NCBI GenBank assembly: GCA_045546255.1
Contig: JAZQCK010000040.1
Location: 1-62,074, forward strand
Direction: 5' to 3'
DNA length: 62,074 nucleotides
From: RGIG5612 sp045546255
GTDB taxonomy: Bacteria > Bacillota > Clostridia > Lachnospirales > Lachnospiraceae
Under the pieces are notes generated by a model. It was not told where the DNA came from. It saw only the letters and a program-made list of their open reading frames with translations, and did not search any database. Both the position numbers and the translations under genes were made by a program. Positions 1-8,842 of this stretch are shown here, one piece after another (the stretch's first letter is position 1; the number at the start of each line of letters is the position of its first letter).

Positions 1-8
1 TATAAAAC

Positions 9-35
9 AAACAGCGGACAATAAGTCCGCTGTTT
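9..35 (-). terminator. Rho-independent terminator downstream of dapB
   Basis: Perfect 11-bp arms AAACAGCGGAC (9-19) and GTCCGCTGTTT (25-35) enclose a 5-nt loop, 30 nt past the dapB stop. On the minus strand the stem is followed by a T-rich stretch (positions 8 down to 1). The plus strand is also T-rich after the stem, so it can act in both directions. Confidence 0.85.
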
Positions 36-65
36 TCTGATTTTTTCTTTTGGACATGGCTAATA

Positions 66-827
66 TCAGCCGACAACATCACTCATCGTGTAAAGTCCCG
101 CTTCTTTTCCGTTCAGGAACAACGCTGCATTTAACGCTCCATTTGCAAAGACAGCTCTTGAAAGCGCCGTATGCTTGATCTCAATGATCTCGTCTGTTCC
201 AGCAAAGATCACTTCATGTTCCCCAACGATCGTTCCGCCGCGAACTGCACTGATTCCGATCTCATCATGCGGACGTTCCATTCTCCGCTCTGTGCGGTTG
301 TAGACGACATCCAGCTTGCTTCCGACACCATCTTCAACCGCATCTGCCAGCATATTTGCCGTTCCACTCGGGGCATCTAATTTATGCTTATGGTGCTTTT
401 CTACGATATCCACATCAAAGCCTGCATCATATAAAGTTTTGCTGATGCTCTGAAGGACCTTGATCAAGGTATTGATGCCTAAGGACATATTGCCGGAGCG
501 AAGGACCGGAACATCCTTAGAAAGCGCCTTGATCGCTTTGATCTGCTCATCACTTAATCCTGTCGTACAGATCACAGCCGCGATTCCTTTCTCTTTTGCA
601 TATGCGATCAGACCATCAACTGCAGACGCCGTTGAAATATCAATGATCACATCTGCTGCCTCTTTGACGTCGGACAGCGCTTCATAGATTGGATAGGATT
701 TTCCGCCTGCTTCGGTATCCGCACGGTCAACACCTGCAACAATTTCGATTTCGTCATATTCTGCTGCCAGAGAAGAAACCATATTTCCCATTCTTCCATT
801 GCATCCATGGATCAGTACTTTTGTCAT
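66..827 (-). CDS. dapB: 4-hydroxy-tetrahydrodipicolinate reductase
   Basis: Catalyses the NAD(P)H reduction of hydroxy-tetrahydrodipicolinate in the cytoplasmic diaminopimelate/lysine pathway, the step after DapA. The 253-residue length is normal for DapB. Visible are the N-terminal dinucleotide loop GCNGRMG (residues 8-14), a CTTG segment in the middle of the Rossmann domain, and the family signature EKHHKHKLDAPSGTA near residues 143-157, which holds the catalytic His and Lys. The ATG at 827 has GAGGTGAAAA just upstream. It is the last gene of the minus-strand PBP-dapA-dapB group, separated from dapA by 108 bp that hold a hairpin and a possible weak promoter, so it may be partly expressed on its own. 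Confidence 0.95.
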   Translation of the reverse strand: MTKVLIHGCNGRMGNMVSSLAAEYDEIEIVAGVDRADTEAGGKSYPIYEALSDVKEAADVIIDISTASAVDGLIAYAKEKGIAAVICTTGLSDEQIKAIKALSKDVPVLRSGNMSLGINTLIKVLQSISKTLYDAGFDVDIVEKHHKHKLDAPSGTANMLADAVEDGVGSKLDVVYNRTERRMERPHDEIGISAVRGGTIVGEHEVIFAGTDEIIEIKHTALSRAVFANGALNAALFLNGKEAGLYTMSDVVG

Positions 828-856
828 TTTTCACCTCATCATTGATTCTATAATAT

Positions 857-872
857 TGTTTCTTTGGAAACA
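857..872. promoter_or_regulatory. Small dyad upstream of dapB
   Basis: TGTTTC (857-862), a 4-nt spacer and GAAACA (867-872) form a 6-bp dyad 30 nt upstream of the dapB start. On the minus strand it overlaps a CTGACA element and lies just before an AT-rich TATTAT-like stretch. It could be an operator or part of an internal promoter. Support is sequence symmetry only. Confidence 0.25.
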
Positions 873-893
873 GTTTGTCAGTCTCTGAAATAA

Positions 894-921
894 TTCACGC
901 TGACGTTTCTGCCAGCGTGAA
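894..921 (-). terminator. Hairpin between dapA and dapB
   Basis: Perfect 9-bp arms TTCACGCTG (894-902) and CAGCGTGAA (913-921) with a 10-nt loop, 15 nt after the dapA stop. The following minus-strand sequence is only moderately T-rich (TTATTTC). A partial terminator or an mRNA-stabilising hairpin is as likely as a full terminator. Confidence 0.5.
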
Positions 922-935
922 GATGATCAAGTAGA

Positions 936-1835
936 TTATTTTACTAATTTGATGCCGAAGTCAGTAAGTGCTTTGCGCAGTCTTTCCAGATTTGCCGGCT
1001 CCATCTCGCAAAGCGGGCTTCTTAAAGGACCTGCCTCCATGCCCATTAAGTTCATGGCTGTTTTTACCGGAATCGGGTTCACTTCACAGAACAGCGCATT
1101 GATCAGATCGATCGCATCCAGCTGCATCTTTGTGCAGGTTGCCGGATCACCATTCAGATAAGCCATGACCATATCATGCGTATACTTCGGAGCAATATTT
1201 CCGAGAACAGAGATGACACCGAGTCCGCCTAAGGACATGATTGGAGCAACCTGATCGTCGTTTCCGGAGTAAATATCAAGGCAGCCGGAATCCTGTGCCA
1301 ATGCAGCAAGTTTTGCAACCTGGCTTAAGTTTCCGCTTGCTTCCTTGACTGCAACAATGTTATCACAGTCTTTTGCCAGTTTCACAGCAGTCTCCGGAAG
1401 AAGGTTTACTCCAGTTCTGCTCGGAACATTATAAAGGATGATCGGAAGATCAACGCCCTTTGCCAATCTGGTATAATGCTCGATCAGACCTTTCTGGGTT
1501 GCCTTGTTATAATAAGGAGTGACCATTAAAAGTCCGTCCGCGCCATTCTTCTGGCAGGTCTTGCTGGTATACTCAGAAGTTCTGGTATTGTTGGAACCGC
1601 ATCCTGCAATGATCGGAATACGCTTCTTTGCAGCCTGTACGGCGCAGGCAACAGCTTCCATATGTTCATCCACATCCTGCGTGGACGGCTCGCCTGTTGT
1701 TCCGCAAATGATCAGAGCATCGGTGCCGTTATTGATGTGAAATTCTACATACTCTTCGATCTTTTCAAAGTTGATATCTTCGTTTTCTTTCATTGGTGTT
1801 ACCATTGCAACACCTGCTCCTTTAAAAAGTGCCAT
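936..1835 (-). CDS. dapA: 4-hydroxy-tetrahydrodipicolinate synthase
   Basis: Condenses pyruvate with aspartate semialdehyde, the committed step of the diaminopimelate branch that supplies cell-wall cross-links and lysine. At 299 residues it is full length for the TIM-barrel DHDPS/NAL family. The GTTGE motif lies near residue 45, the Tyr of LYNVPSRTG near residue 135, and the Schiff-base Lys in VAVKEASGN near residue 163. The ATG at 1835 is preceded by TAGGAGGATACA, a strong ribosome binding site. It lies 48 bp downstream of the penicillin-binding protein gene with no terminator between them, so precursor synthesis and peptidoglycan polymerisation are probably co-transcribed. Confidence 0.95.
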   Translation of the reverse strand: MALFKGAGVAMVTPMKENEDINFEKIEEYVEFHINNGTDALIICGTTGEPSTQDVDEHMEAVACAVQAAKKRIPIIAGCGSNNTRTSEYTSKTCQKNGADGLLMVTPYYNKATQKGLIEHYTRLAKGVDLPIILYNVPSRTGVNLLPETAVKLAKDCDNIVAVKEASGNLSQVAKLAALAQDSGCLDIYSGNDDQVAPIMSLGGLGVISVLGNIAPKYTHDMVMAYLNGDPATCTKMQLDAIDLINALFCEVNPIPVKTAMNLMGMEAGPLRSPLCEMEPANLERLRKALTDFGIKLVK

Positions 1836-1883
1836 TGTATCCTCCTAAATAATTAAACAATTATGATTCCCTATAAATCAGTA

Positions 1884-4556
1884 TTACTCTGTCTCTCCTT
1901 CCGATGGAGCCTCGCTCTCTGTCTCCTCCGTGGATGTCTTCGCATCCTCCTCGGCCTTTCGCTTCGACTCTTCCTCGGCCTTTCGCTTCGACTCCCATTC
2001 CGCCGTATGGATCGTACACTTATCTTTTGGCGGTGCGTATTCCGTATCAGCTGTCGTTCCTTTTGCCTCACCGCCAGTGACATCCATCGGCCTGGTCCTG
2101 CAGACAAGTCCCGTTGTCTTCGGACAGTACTCTGTCGGAAGCTTCTTGGATTCTTCACAAACGGTAACGCTTGTATGTACATCACAGGATCCGCCCGGGA
2201 CGGTACCTTCTGCGAAATATTCCGTTACGACCTGGGATCCGCCCGGATCCTTATCGCAAAGATCTCCAACCGGAAGTTTACCGGATTTCTTACAGATTGT
2301 AGCCTGTACGATGCCTCCAGTCATTTCGAATTCACCGCCGGTCTTTCCGGTCGCCTCTAAGATCTGATTCATGATGGTTGACCACATATATTCATGATAG
2401 CTGGAGCCCATCGTAATGCTCCGGTTCTCATCATATCCGGTCCAGATGGATGCTGCGATACCGTTCGGAACATAGCCGCAGAACCAAAGGTCCTTATCAT
2501 CGGTTGTTGTTCCGGTCTTACCTGCTGCCGGTGTTCCTGTTGCCCAAAGCTGGCAAGGAGTACCGGTACCGGTGTTGACAACGTCCTGCATTGCGCTGGT
2601 CAGAAGACTTGCAGTGCTCTCTTTCAGGACAGTATGTGTCTCCGGTACATTATCTAAGATCACAGTGCCATCCATTGCAACGATCTTCGTATACAGGATC
2701 GGCTCGTTGTAATTTCCTTTGTTTGCAATCGCTCCGAAGGCGGATGTGATCTCAAGGTTCGTGATACCGTTGGTAATACCACCGAGAGCCGTTGCCACAT
2801 GCTCGTCATTCTGCGGGTCGATCGTGGAAAAACCAAAACTCTGCAGATACTGGATTCCAAGGTAAGGTCCAATATCATAAAGCGTCTTAACAGCAAGAAC
2901 GTTCATGGAATCCCGGATACCATCACGCACAGTGTTCAGGCCTCTATAGGCATCACCCCACCAGTTGTGAACGTCACGGTTGATGTTTCCACCGTAATGG
3001 AACGGGGAGTCATCGATCGCAGTTCCTAAAGTGTATCCTGCCGCATCAAGTGCAGGTGCATATGCAGAAAGGACCTTGAAGCAGGAACCCGGCTGTCTGG
3101 TCGTATCCTTTGCTCTGTTCAGTGTCAGGTTCTGAGTCTTATCACCACGTCCGCCGCAAAGCGCAAGAACCTGTCCGTTCGTATAGTCAATGACGGAGAA
3201 GGAGACCTGTGGCTGGATCGTATAGACGACATTTTCATAAGTGATCGTATCGCCTTCCTTCAGATAATAATCCTTGAACTGCTGGATGGCCGCATCCGCA
3301 TCTTCCGTGCTGTAGTAGTCATGCTTGTACTCATTGCGGTCCGTCTGGTTATTGTAGAAATTAAACTCTCCGAGGACATCCTCTTTATAATGTGTGATAT
3401 CTCTCTGGTTCAGATATTCGGTCGTTCCGTCCGGATGATCAACGGTCAGATCCCAGCTGATCGCATAGGTGCTTTCACCCGGATAGTTGTCCCAGTTGTT
3501 AACTTCCTTATCAACAATGCCCTGGATGGTCGGATCCTGCGTCGCATAAACGGTAAGTCCGCCGGTATAGAGCATGTTATAGGCTCTCGCATAGCTGAAT
3601 CCGGCCTTTTCCTGAAGATCATCGATCAGATCATCTACCAGAGAGTCGACAAAGTAGGAATACAGGGAGTTACCCTGACTCTGGGCATTGTCGCTGACTC
3701 CTGCATAGACATCCTTCGCCCATGCGGTGTCATACTCTTCCTGGGTGATATGCCCGTTCTTCAGCATTCTGTCGAGGCAGGCTTCCATTCTCTGGCGGTT
3801 CTTCTCCGGAAATCTTGCAGGGTTATTTGCACTCGGATTCTGCGTGATCGCTGCGATGACCGCGCACTCTGCAACATCTAACTGAGAAACATCTTTATTG
3901 AAATAGTACTTCGCTGCGATCTTAACACCGTAATTACCGCCGCCTAAGTTGATCGTATTCAGATAGTTGATCAGGATCTCATCCTTGCTCATCTCTTTTT
4001 CGAGTCCTAACGCTAAGATCTGCTCCTGGATCTTTCTTCGAAGAAGGGATCCCGTGCTTCGCTCAAATCCACCGGTCTCGAAAACATTATTCTTGATCAG
4101 CTGCTGCGTGATCGTGGATGCACCCTGGCTGTCATGGTCTTTGATGATACTCCAGACTGCTCTGGCAATACCCTTAAGGTCGACACCGTTATGCTCATAG
4201 AAACGTTCATCCTCCAGATCGATAAAGGCATATTTGAGGGCCTCCGGAATCTCATCCAGAGAAGCTTCGATTCTCTTTGCGCTTGCAGCCGAAAGCTGTA
4301 CGATCTGATTGCCCTGTGCATCCAGGATCGTGGTCGGATACATCGTAGGGACAACAGAAACCTCTTCCAGAGACGGTGTTGATTTTGCAATACCAACAAC
4401 GACTCCAAGACCGGTACATAAAACAATGCAGATGATCGAAAGGATCGTCAGCAGAATATAGCGGATGATCCGCAATACAACACTGGTCTTTTTCTTTTTC
4501 TTCCCCGAATTGAGGTTCTTCTGTTTTGCCTGTACTTCTTCGGAATTAAATTTCAT
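1884..4556 (-). CDS. Class A penicillin-binding protein (PBP1A-like transglycosylase/transpeptidase)
   Basis: Polymerises and cross-links peptidoglycan at the outer face of the membrane. The 890-residue protein has a Lys-rich cytoplasmic start, one membrane anchor (about residues 27-56), and a GT51 glycosyltransferase domain with EDERFYEHNG (near 115) and GASTITQQ (near 145). A transpeptidase domain follows with SxxK in PGSCFK, an SMN motif and KTGTT. The tail has several Cys residues (CEESKKLPTEYC, CRTRP, CTIH) and then a Lys/Glu-rich stretch with two tandem copies of a short charged repeat, ending in an acidic low-complexity tail. It is the first gene of the PBP-dapA-dapB operon and starts about 40 nt downstream of a consensus promoter. 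Which of the PBP1 paralogues it corresponds to cannot be told from this window. Confidence 0.92.
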   Translation of the reverse strand: MKFNSEEVQAKQKNLNSGKKKKKTSVVLRIIRYILLTILSIICIVLCTGLGVVVGIAKSTPSLEEVSVVPTMYPTTILDAQGNQIVQLSAASAKRIEASLDEIPEALKYAFIDLEDERFYEHNGVDLKGIARAVWSIIKDHDSQGASTITQQLIKNNVFETGGFERSTGSLLRRKIQEQILALGLEKEMSKDEILINYLNTINLGGGNYGVKIAAKYYFNKDVSQLDVAECAVIAAITQNPSANNPARFPEKNRQRMEACLDRMLKNGHITQEEYDTAWAKDVYAGVSDNAQSQGNSLYSYFVDSLVDDLIDDLQEKAGFSYARAYNMLYTGGLTVYATQDPTIQGIVDKEVNNWDNYPGESTYAISWDLTVDHPDGTTEYLNQRDITHYKEDVLGEFNFYNNQTDRNEYKHDYYSTEDADAAIQQFKDYYLKEGDTITYENVVYTIQPQVSFSVIDYTNGQVLALCGGRGDKTQNLTLNRAKDTTRQPGSCFKVLSAYAPALDAAGYTLGTAIDDSPFHYGGNINRDVHNWWGDAYRGLNTVRDGIRDSMNVLAVKTLYDIGPYLGIQYLQSFGFSTIDPQNDEHVATALGGITNGITNLEITSAFGAIANKGNYNEPILYTKIVAMDGTVILDNVPETHTVLKESTASLLTSAMQDVVNTGTGTPCQLWATGTPAAGKTGTTTDDKDLWFCGYVPNGIAASIWTGYDENRSITMGSSYHEYMWSTIMNQILEATGKTGGEFEMTGGIVQATICKKSGKLPVGDLCDKDPGGSQVVTEYFAEGTVPGGSCDVHTSVTVCEESKKLPTEYCPKTTGLVCRTRPMDVTGGEAKGTTADTEYAPPKDKCTIHTAEWESKRKAEEESKRKAEEDAKTSTEETESEAPSEGETE
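1949..1994. repeat. Two-copy tandem repeat in the PBP C-terminal tail
   Basis: A 22-bp unit (1949-1970) is repeated exactly at 1973-1994, with a 24-bp period that keeps the reading frame. It encodes a duplicated charged octapeptide of the SKRKAEE type in the C-terminal tail. Repeats of this kind can expand or contract by slippage without breaking the frame. Confidence 0.8.
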
Positions 4557-4604
4557 ATATCAACCTCTTATATAAGTGCTCATTTCAATGCATATAGATG
4601 GTAG

Positions 4605-4633
4605 ATTATACAACATAAGCCCTTTAATGTCAA
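4605..4633 (-). promoter_or_regulatory. Sigma-A promoter of the PBP-dapA-dapB operon
   Basis: Reading the minus strand, TTGACA (4633-4628) and TATAAT (4610-4605) match consensus at all 12 positions with a 17-bp spacer. Transcription would begin near 4598, giving a 5' leader of about 40 nt before the PBP start. Confidence 0.9.
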
Positions 4634-4735
4634 AAAACGCCTTGACGAAAAAATGCCTTAAAATCAGCATTTTATTGTGAAAATCAGAAAAAAATGTTAC
4701 CATTTTCTAAATTCTTTGTGAAGGAAATGCCCTAC

Positions 4736-5386
4736 ATGAGCAGATTTGTGGTTTCCGGACAATCTTCCTCTCAGATCGAAGTGAAAAAATCGGTCTTTAT
4801 CGCCACTGTCAGAGAGGTTCATACGGAAGAGGATGCCCTTGCATTTATTGAGGAAATGAGGAAGAAATACTGGGATGCAAGGCACAATTGCTATGCCTAT
4901 ATCTTGGGTGAAAAAGATGAGATCCGGCGTTTTTCCGACGATAAGGAGCCGCAAGGGACCGCGGGCAAACCGATCTTAGAGGCAATTTCATCCGGAGGAT
5001 TCCAGAACACCGCGGTCGTTGTGACCCGCTATTTCGGCGGTGTGCTCTTAGGAACCGGAGGCCTCGTTAGGGCTTATAGCCAGTCCGCATCTCTAGCGCT
5101 CTTAGAATCGGCACACTTTCCTGTTGCCAAGGGCAGTCTCCTTAACGTCCGCTGCAATTATTCTGACTCCGGTAAGATTCAGTATCTGATCAACAACGCT
5201 TCTATCCCGCTTATGGATTCAGTATACGCAGAAGACGTGACGTTTACTTTGGCAGCCGAAGCCGACCGCGTGGAAGAGATCACAAAAAAAATAACAGAAG
5301 CCGCAAATGGTGCAGCTTCTGTTCAAATCCTTGAAGAGATTCATTTTATTCAGGATGGCACTTCTGCCAGACTCTATCAATTCTGA
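4736..5386 (+). CDS. yigZ: YigZ/IMPACT family protein
   Basis: Small cytoplasmic protein of the YigZ (UPF0029, IMPACT N-terminal) family. Its exact role in bacteria is unsettled, and its eukaryotic relative IMPACT is a translation regulator. The family hallmark is visible: DDKEPQGTAGKPILE followed by VVVTRYFGGVLLGTGGLVRAYS. An upstream ATG at 4694 lacks a ribosome binding site, while the ATG at 4736 has AAGGAA 9 nt before it and gives a 216-residue product of normal family length, so 4736 is preferred. It converges on valS with only 6 bp between the stop codons. A hairpin in its last 100 bp serves as the terminator for the opposite strand. Confidence 0.88.
   Translation: MSRFVVSGQSSSQIEVKKSVFIATVREVHTEEDALAFIEEMRKKYWDARHNCYAYILGEKDEIRRFSDDKEPQGTAGKPILEAISSGGFQNTAVVVTRYFGGVLLGTGGLVRAYSQSASLALLESAHFPVAKGSLLNVRCNYSDSGKIQYLINNASIPLMDSVYAEDVTFTLAAEADRVEEITKKITEAANGAASVQILEEIHFIQDGTSARLYQF
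5282..5323 (-). terminator. Terminator of the valS operon, embedded in the yigZ coding region
   Basis: AACAGAAGC (5293-5301) and GCTTCTGTT (5315-5323) form a perfect 9-bp stem with a 13-nt loop. On the minus strand it is followed by an almost unbroken T run (TTATTTTTTTT, 5292-5282), about 70 nt past the valS stop. It is a textbook intrinsic terminator for the minus strand, lying inside the translated 3' part of yigZ. Confidence 0.8.
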
Positions 5387-5392
5387 GCTTGT

Positions 5393-8050
5393 CTATCCCT
5401 GCATTTTTTCAATCTGTGCGAGCACTTTTTCTAACTGTGCCGCATATTTTTCGCGTTTTTCTCTCTCTTCAGCAATCTTAGCCTCCGGAGCCTTATTCAC
5501 AAAATTCGGATTATTCAGCATTCCGTCGGAACGCTTAAGCTCTCCTTCGAGACGTTTTTTCTCTGTCTCCAGCCGGGCCAGTTCTTTTTCTTTATCGACC
5601 AGTTCTTCTAACGGAATATAGACTGCAACGTCAGCCAGCTGGACACTGACCGCATCGGTTCCGATGCCCTCGTTCGTTGCCTGAACATGTACTTCAGATG
5701 CTTTTCCAAGGGAAGCAAAGAACAGACTGCCGTTTTCAAACACACTGCGGACGGCTTCTTTTTCACTGACCACATAGACAGGAACCTTGTGGCTGAGTGG
5801 AACATTCATGTCATTCCGCACGGTACGGATTCCACGAACAGCCTCTTTGATCAACTCGGTCGCTTCCTCACATTCTGCAAAATCCATGTCGTCCGTATAT
5901 TTCGGCCACTCGGAGATCATGATCGACTCTTCCGGAGCTTCGAAGGCAACATAAGGACGCAGCGTCGTATAGATTTCTTCTGTTACGAATGGCATGTAAG
6001 GATGCAGCAGTTTCAGGGAAATGATCAGCACCTTCTGCAGCGTATAAAGGGCTGCCTCTTTGGAATCATCCTCTCCATAAAGTCGAGGTTTCACCATCTC
6101 AATATACCAATCGCAGAATTCCTCCCAGATAAATTCATACAGCTTATCTGCTGCAATGCCGATCTCATATTTATCCAGATTATCTGTTACTTCTTTTACC
6201 AGCTGGTTTGCTTTGGAAAGGATCCACTTGTCCGCATCCTGAAGCTTTTCTTTTGCACACGGAGCTTTAAGCCCTTCTTCCGGCATGTTCATCATGATAA
6301 AGCGGGATGCATTCCAGATCTTATTTGCAAAGTTTCTGCTGGCCTGGACTCGTTCATAATAGAAACGCATATCATTTCCCGGAGAGTTTCCGGTTGCCAG
6401 CGTAAAGCGGAGCGCATCTGCGCCGTACTGGTCAATGACCTCAAGCGGATCGATGCCGTTACCTAAGGACTTGCTCATTTTGCGGCCCTTATCATCCCGG
6501 ACCAGTCCGGTAAAGAGAACCGCATCAAATGGTTTTTCTCCCATCTGCTCATATCCGGAAAAGATCATTCGGATCACCCAGAAGAAAATGATATCGTAAC
6601 CGGTGATCAGAAGATTCGTCGGATAGAAATATTCAAGTTCCTTTGTTTTCTCCGGCCATCCAAGTGTGGAGAACGGCCAAAGCGCTGAAGAAAACCAGGT
6701 ATCCAGACAATCTTCATCTTGTTTAAAGTGAGTGCCGCCGCATTTTGGGCATTTCGAAGGCTCCGCTTTTGCAACGACCATCTCGCCGCACTCTTCGCAG
6801 TAGTAAGCCGGGATCCGGTGTCCCCACCAGAGCTGTCTGGAAATACACCAGTCACGGATATTATCTGTCCAGTTGTGATAGAGCTTGCTCATTCTTCCCG
6901 GGATCAGTTTCACTTCGCCTTCATCGACCGCCTTGATCGCCGGTTTGATCAGCTCGTCCATTTTCACGAACCACTGTTCTTTTACCATCGGCTCAATTAC
7001 AGTGGAGCATCTGTCATGATATCCGACTGCATGCTCATGATCCAAGACCTTAACCAAAAGTCCGAGTTCTTCAAGATCCTTCACAACAGCGTCTCTTGCT
7101 TCATAGGTTCCCATACCAACATATTTTCCGCCGTTTTCATTGATGGAACCGTCGTCATTAAATACACAGATCTCTTCGAGACCATATTTCTTTCCAAGTT
7201 CAAAGTCGTTCGGGTCGTGCGCCGGGGTGACTTTCATCGCACCGGTTCCGACTTCAAGATCGATATATTCGTCTGCAATGATCGGGATTTCTCTGTTCAT
7301 TAACGGGAGGATGCAGGTCTTTCCGATGTATTTCTGATATCTTGGATCATCCGGGTGAACAACAACCGCCGTATCTCCGAGCATGGTTTCCGGACGTGTT
7401 GTTGCGATCTCGATAAAATCGTCCTCTCCTTTGATCGGATAATTGATATGCCAGAAATGTCCGGCTGTGTCTTTGTGCTCTACCTCGGCATCGCTGACAG
7501 AGGTCTGGCATTTCGGACACCAGTTGATGATCTTGGTGCCTTTATAGATCCAGCCTTTCTCATACATTTTGATAAAGACTTCCAGCACTGCATCGGAAAC
7601 GCCTTCATCCATCGTAAAGCGTTCCCTGTCCCAATCAGCACTGCTTCCAAGTTTTTTCAGCTGATTAACGATCCGTCCGCCGTACTCTTCTTTCCACTCC
7701 CAGGCACGTTTTAAAAAGCCCTCTCTTCCAAGGTCTTCTTTATGCAGCCCTTCTTTTTTCAGCTGTTCGATGATCTTGACTTCGGTCGCGATCGATGCAT
7801 GATCACAGCCCGGCTGCCAGAGTGCATTGTAACCCTGCATTCTTTTCTGACGGATCACAATATCCTGCAGCGTATTATTCAGGGCATGTCCCATATGGAG
7901 CTGTCCTGTAATATTCGGTGGCGGCATAATGATCGTAAACGGTTTTTTATTCTCATCCGGCTCGGCATGAAAATACTTCTTCTCGATCCAATTGTCATAA
8001 ATTGTCTGTTCAATTGCTTTCGGGTCGTAGGTTTTAGCTAGTTCTTTCAT
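5393..8050 (-). CDS. valS: Valyl-tRNA synthetase
   Basis: Class I aminoacyl-tRNA synthetase charging tRNA-Val, cytoplasmic and essential. At 885 residues it is full length. The N-terminal catalytic site has the HIGH-type motif in PPPNITGQLHMGH, and KMSKS appears as GRKMSKSLGN. Between them is the CP1 editing insertion, including the TTRPETMLGDTAV segment. An anticodon-binding helical domain follows, then a C-terminal coiled coil of about 65 residues (the tRNA-binding arm). The start overlaps the end of the preceding gene by 17 bp, so translation is probably coupled. Being last in a long operon, it has no room for its own T-box leader. Confidence 0.96.
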   Translation of the reverse strand: MKELAKTYDPKAIEQTIYDNWIEKKYFHAEPDENKKPFTIIMPPPNITGQLHMGHALNNTLQDIVIRQKRMQGYNALWQPGCDHASIATEVKIIEQLKKEGLHKEDLGREGFLKRAWEWKEEYGGRIVNQLKKLGSSADWDRERFTMDEGVSDAVLEVFIKMYEKGWIYKGTKIINWCPKCQTSVSDAEVEHKDTAGHFWHINYPIKGEDDFIEIATTRPETMLGDTAVVVHPDDPRYQKYIGKTCILPLMNREIPIIADEYIDLEVGTGAMKVTPAHDPNDFELGKKYGLEEICVFNDDGSINENGGKYVGMGTYEARDAVVKDLEELGLLVKVLDHEHAVGYHDRCSTVIEPMVKEQWFVKMDELIKPAIKAVDEGEVKLIPGRMSKLYHNWTDNIRDWCISRQLWWGHRIPAYYCEECGEMVVAKAEPSKCPKCGGTHFKQDEDCLDTWFSSALWPFSTLGWPEKTKELEYFYPTNLLITGYDIIFFWVIRMIFSGYEQMGEKPFDAVLFTGLVRDDKGRKMSKSLGNGIDPLEVIDQYGADALRFTLATGNSPGNDMRFYYERVQASRNFANKIWNASRFIMMNMPEEGLKAPCAKEKLQDADKWILSKANQLVKEVTDNLDKYEIGIAADKLYEFIWEEFCDWYIEMVKPRLYGEDDSKEAALYTLQKVLIISLKLLHPYMPFVTEEIYTTLRPYVAFEAPEESIMISEWPKYTDDMDFAECEEATELIKEAVRGIRTVRNDMNVPLSHKVPVYVVSEKEAVRSVFENGSLFFASLGKASEVHVQATNEGIGTDAVSVQLADVAVYIPLEELVDKEKELARLETEKKRLEGELKRSDGMLNNPNFVNKAPEAKIAEEREKREKYAAQLEKVLAQIEKMQG

Positions 8051-8837
8051 AATATTCTTCTTTCCAGTTATCTATTATATTCTGGCTATTGATGCCATTT
8101 TCAAAATCATAAATAAAGTTGACGGTATCATCGCTGGTTTCGATTTCTCTTTTAAGCGCGCCAACGCGGGCTCTGATCGTCTGGAGGGTCTCATCTGAAA
8201 TATTATATTTGATGATCGTATTTAACAGTTCTTCTTCATCATTATTGACGAGTGCCATATAAACACAGGCTCTTGCATACAGCGGATCCGGATACAGTTC
8301 ATAGGCATATCCAAAGAAGCTGTTTGCATTTTTGCTCATAAATAAGCGGGCATAGATCACACCGATCGAATAAGCAACTTTCGCATAGAACGCTTCACTT
8401 AAAGCTTCTTTTTCCATGCCGGACAGGATATTAAAATAGACGCGGAGTGCCGACTCCAGTTTTCCGATCTTATAATACCCATCTGCCTCGATCCGAAGGC
8501 GCTCTGCCTCCGACATGATATCAATGTTCATAACATAGGCTGCAACAACACTCAGTTCGCTTCCGGAATAATAATAACTTTCTCTCAGAAGATATCTGAT
8601 AAAGTCTTTGAGTTCCGCATCCTGCGCAGCAAGATCTCTAAGATCTGCCGACAGGTCTGCCCTTCCAAGTTCTTTTTCAATATAATCAAAAAGGGCATCA
8701 CAGAAAAACTCCCGGTATACGAGATTGATGTGATTAAAGATAAAGAAGTTGATCTCTTCCAAGGAATAGACATTGGTCTTGATCGCCTCAATGTAATATG
8801 GAGTTGTCGACTGTCTTCCACAGACTTGAATCGCCAT
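8034..8837 (-). CDS. Helical-repeat protein of unknown function (third gene of the Hsp70-like cassette)
   Basis: I do not recognise this 267-residue protein. It has no signal peptide or membrane segment. From about residue 110 on it looks like tetratricopeptide-type helical repeats (ADGYYKIGKLESALRVYF, then AKVAYSIGVIYARLFM and SFFGYAYELYPDPLYA). The N-terminal half is helical and rich in aromatic residues. It follows the Hsp70/actin-like gene by 5 bp and overlaps valS by 17 bp, so the three genes upstream of valS appear to be translated as a block. A cytoplasmic scaffold or adaptor for its two neighbours is an inference from position and repeat content only. Confidence 0.75.
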   Translation of the reverse strand: MAIQVCGRQSTTPYYIEAIKTNVYSLEEINFFIFNHINLVYREFFCDALFDYIEKELGRADLSADLRDLAAQDAELKDFIRYLLRESYYYSGSELSVVAAYVMNIDIMSEAERLRIEADGYYKIGKLESALRVYFNILSGMEKEALSEAFYAKVAYSIGVIYARLFMSKNANSFFGYAYELYPDPLYARACVYMALVNNDEEELLNTIIKYNISDETLQTIRARVGALKREIETSDDTVNFIYDFENGINSQNIIDNWKEEYYERTS

Positions 8838-8842
8838 TTCCC

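Noticed and set aside
1863..2367. Long open frames opposite the PBP C-terminus, rich in Arg, Ser, Leu and Phe
   Set aside because: They are mirror images of the Glu/Lys-rich repeat coding for the PBP tail; no ribosome binding site, and the PBP frame is clearly the real one.
5687..7714. Several 100-260-codon frames on the plus strand across valS
   Set aside because: They are antisense shadows of a complete, well-conserved valS gene, without ribosome binding sites or recognisable domains.
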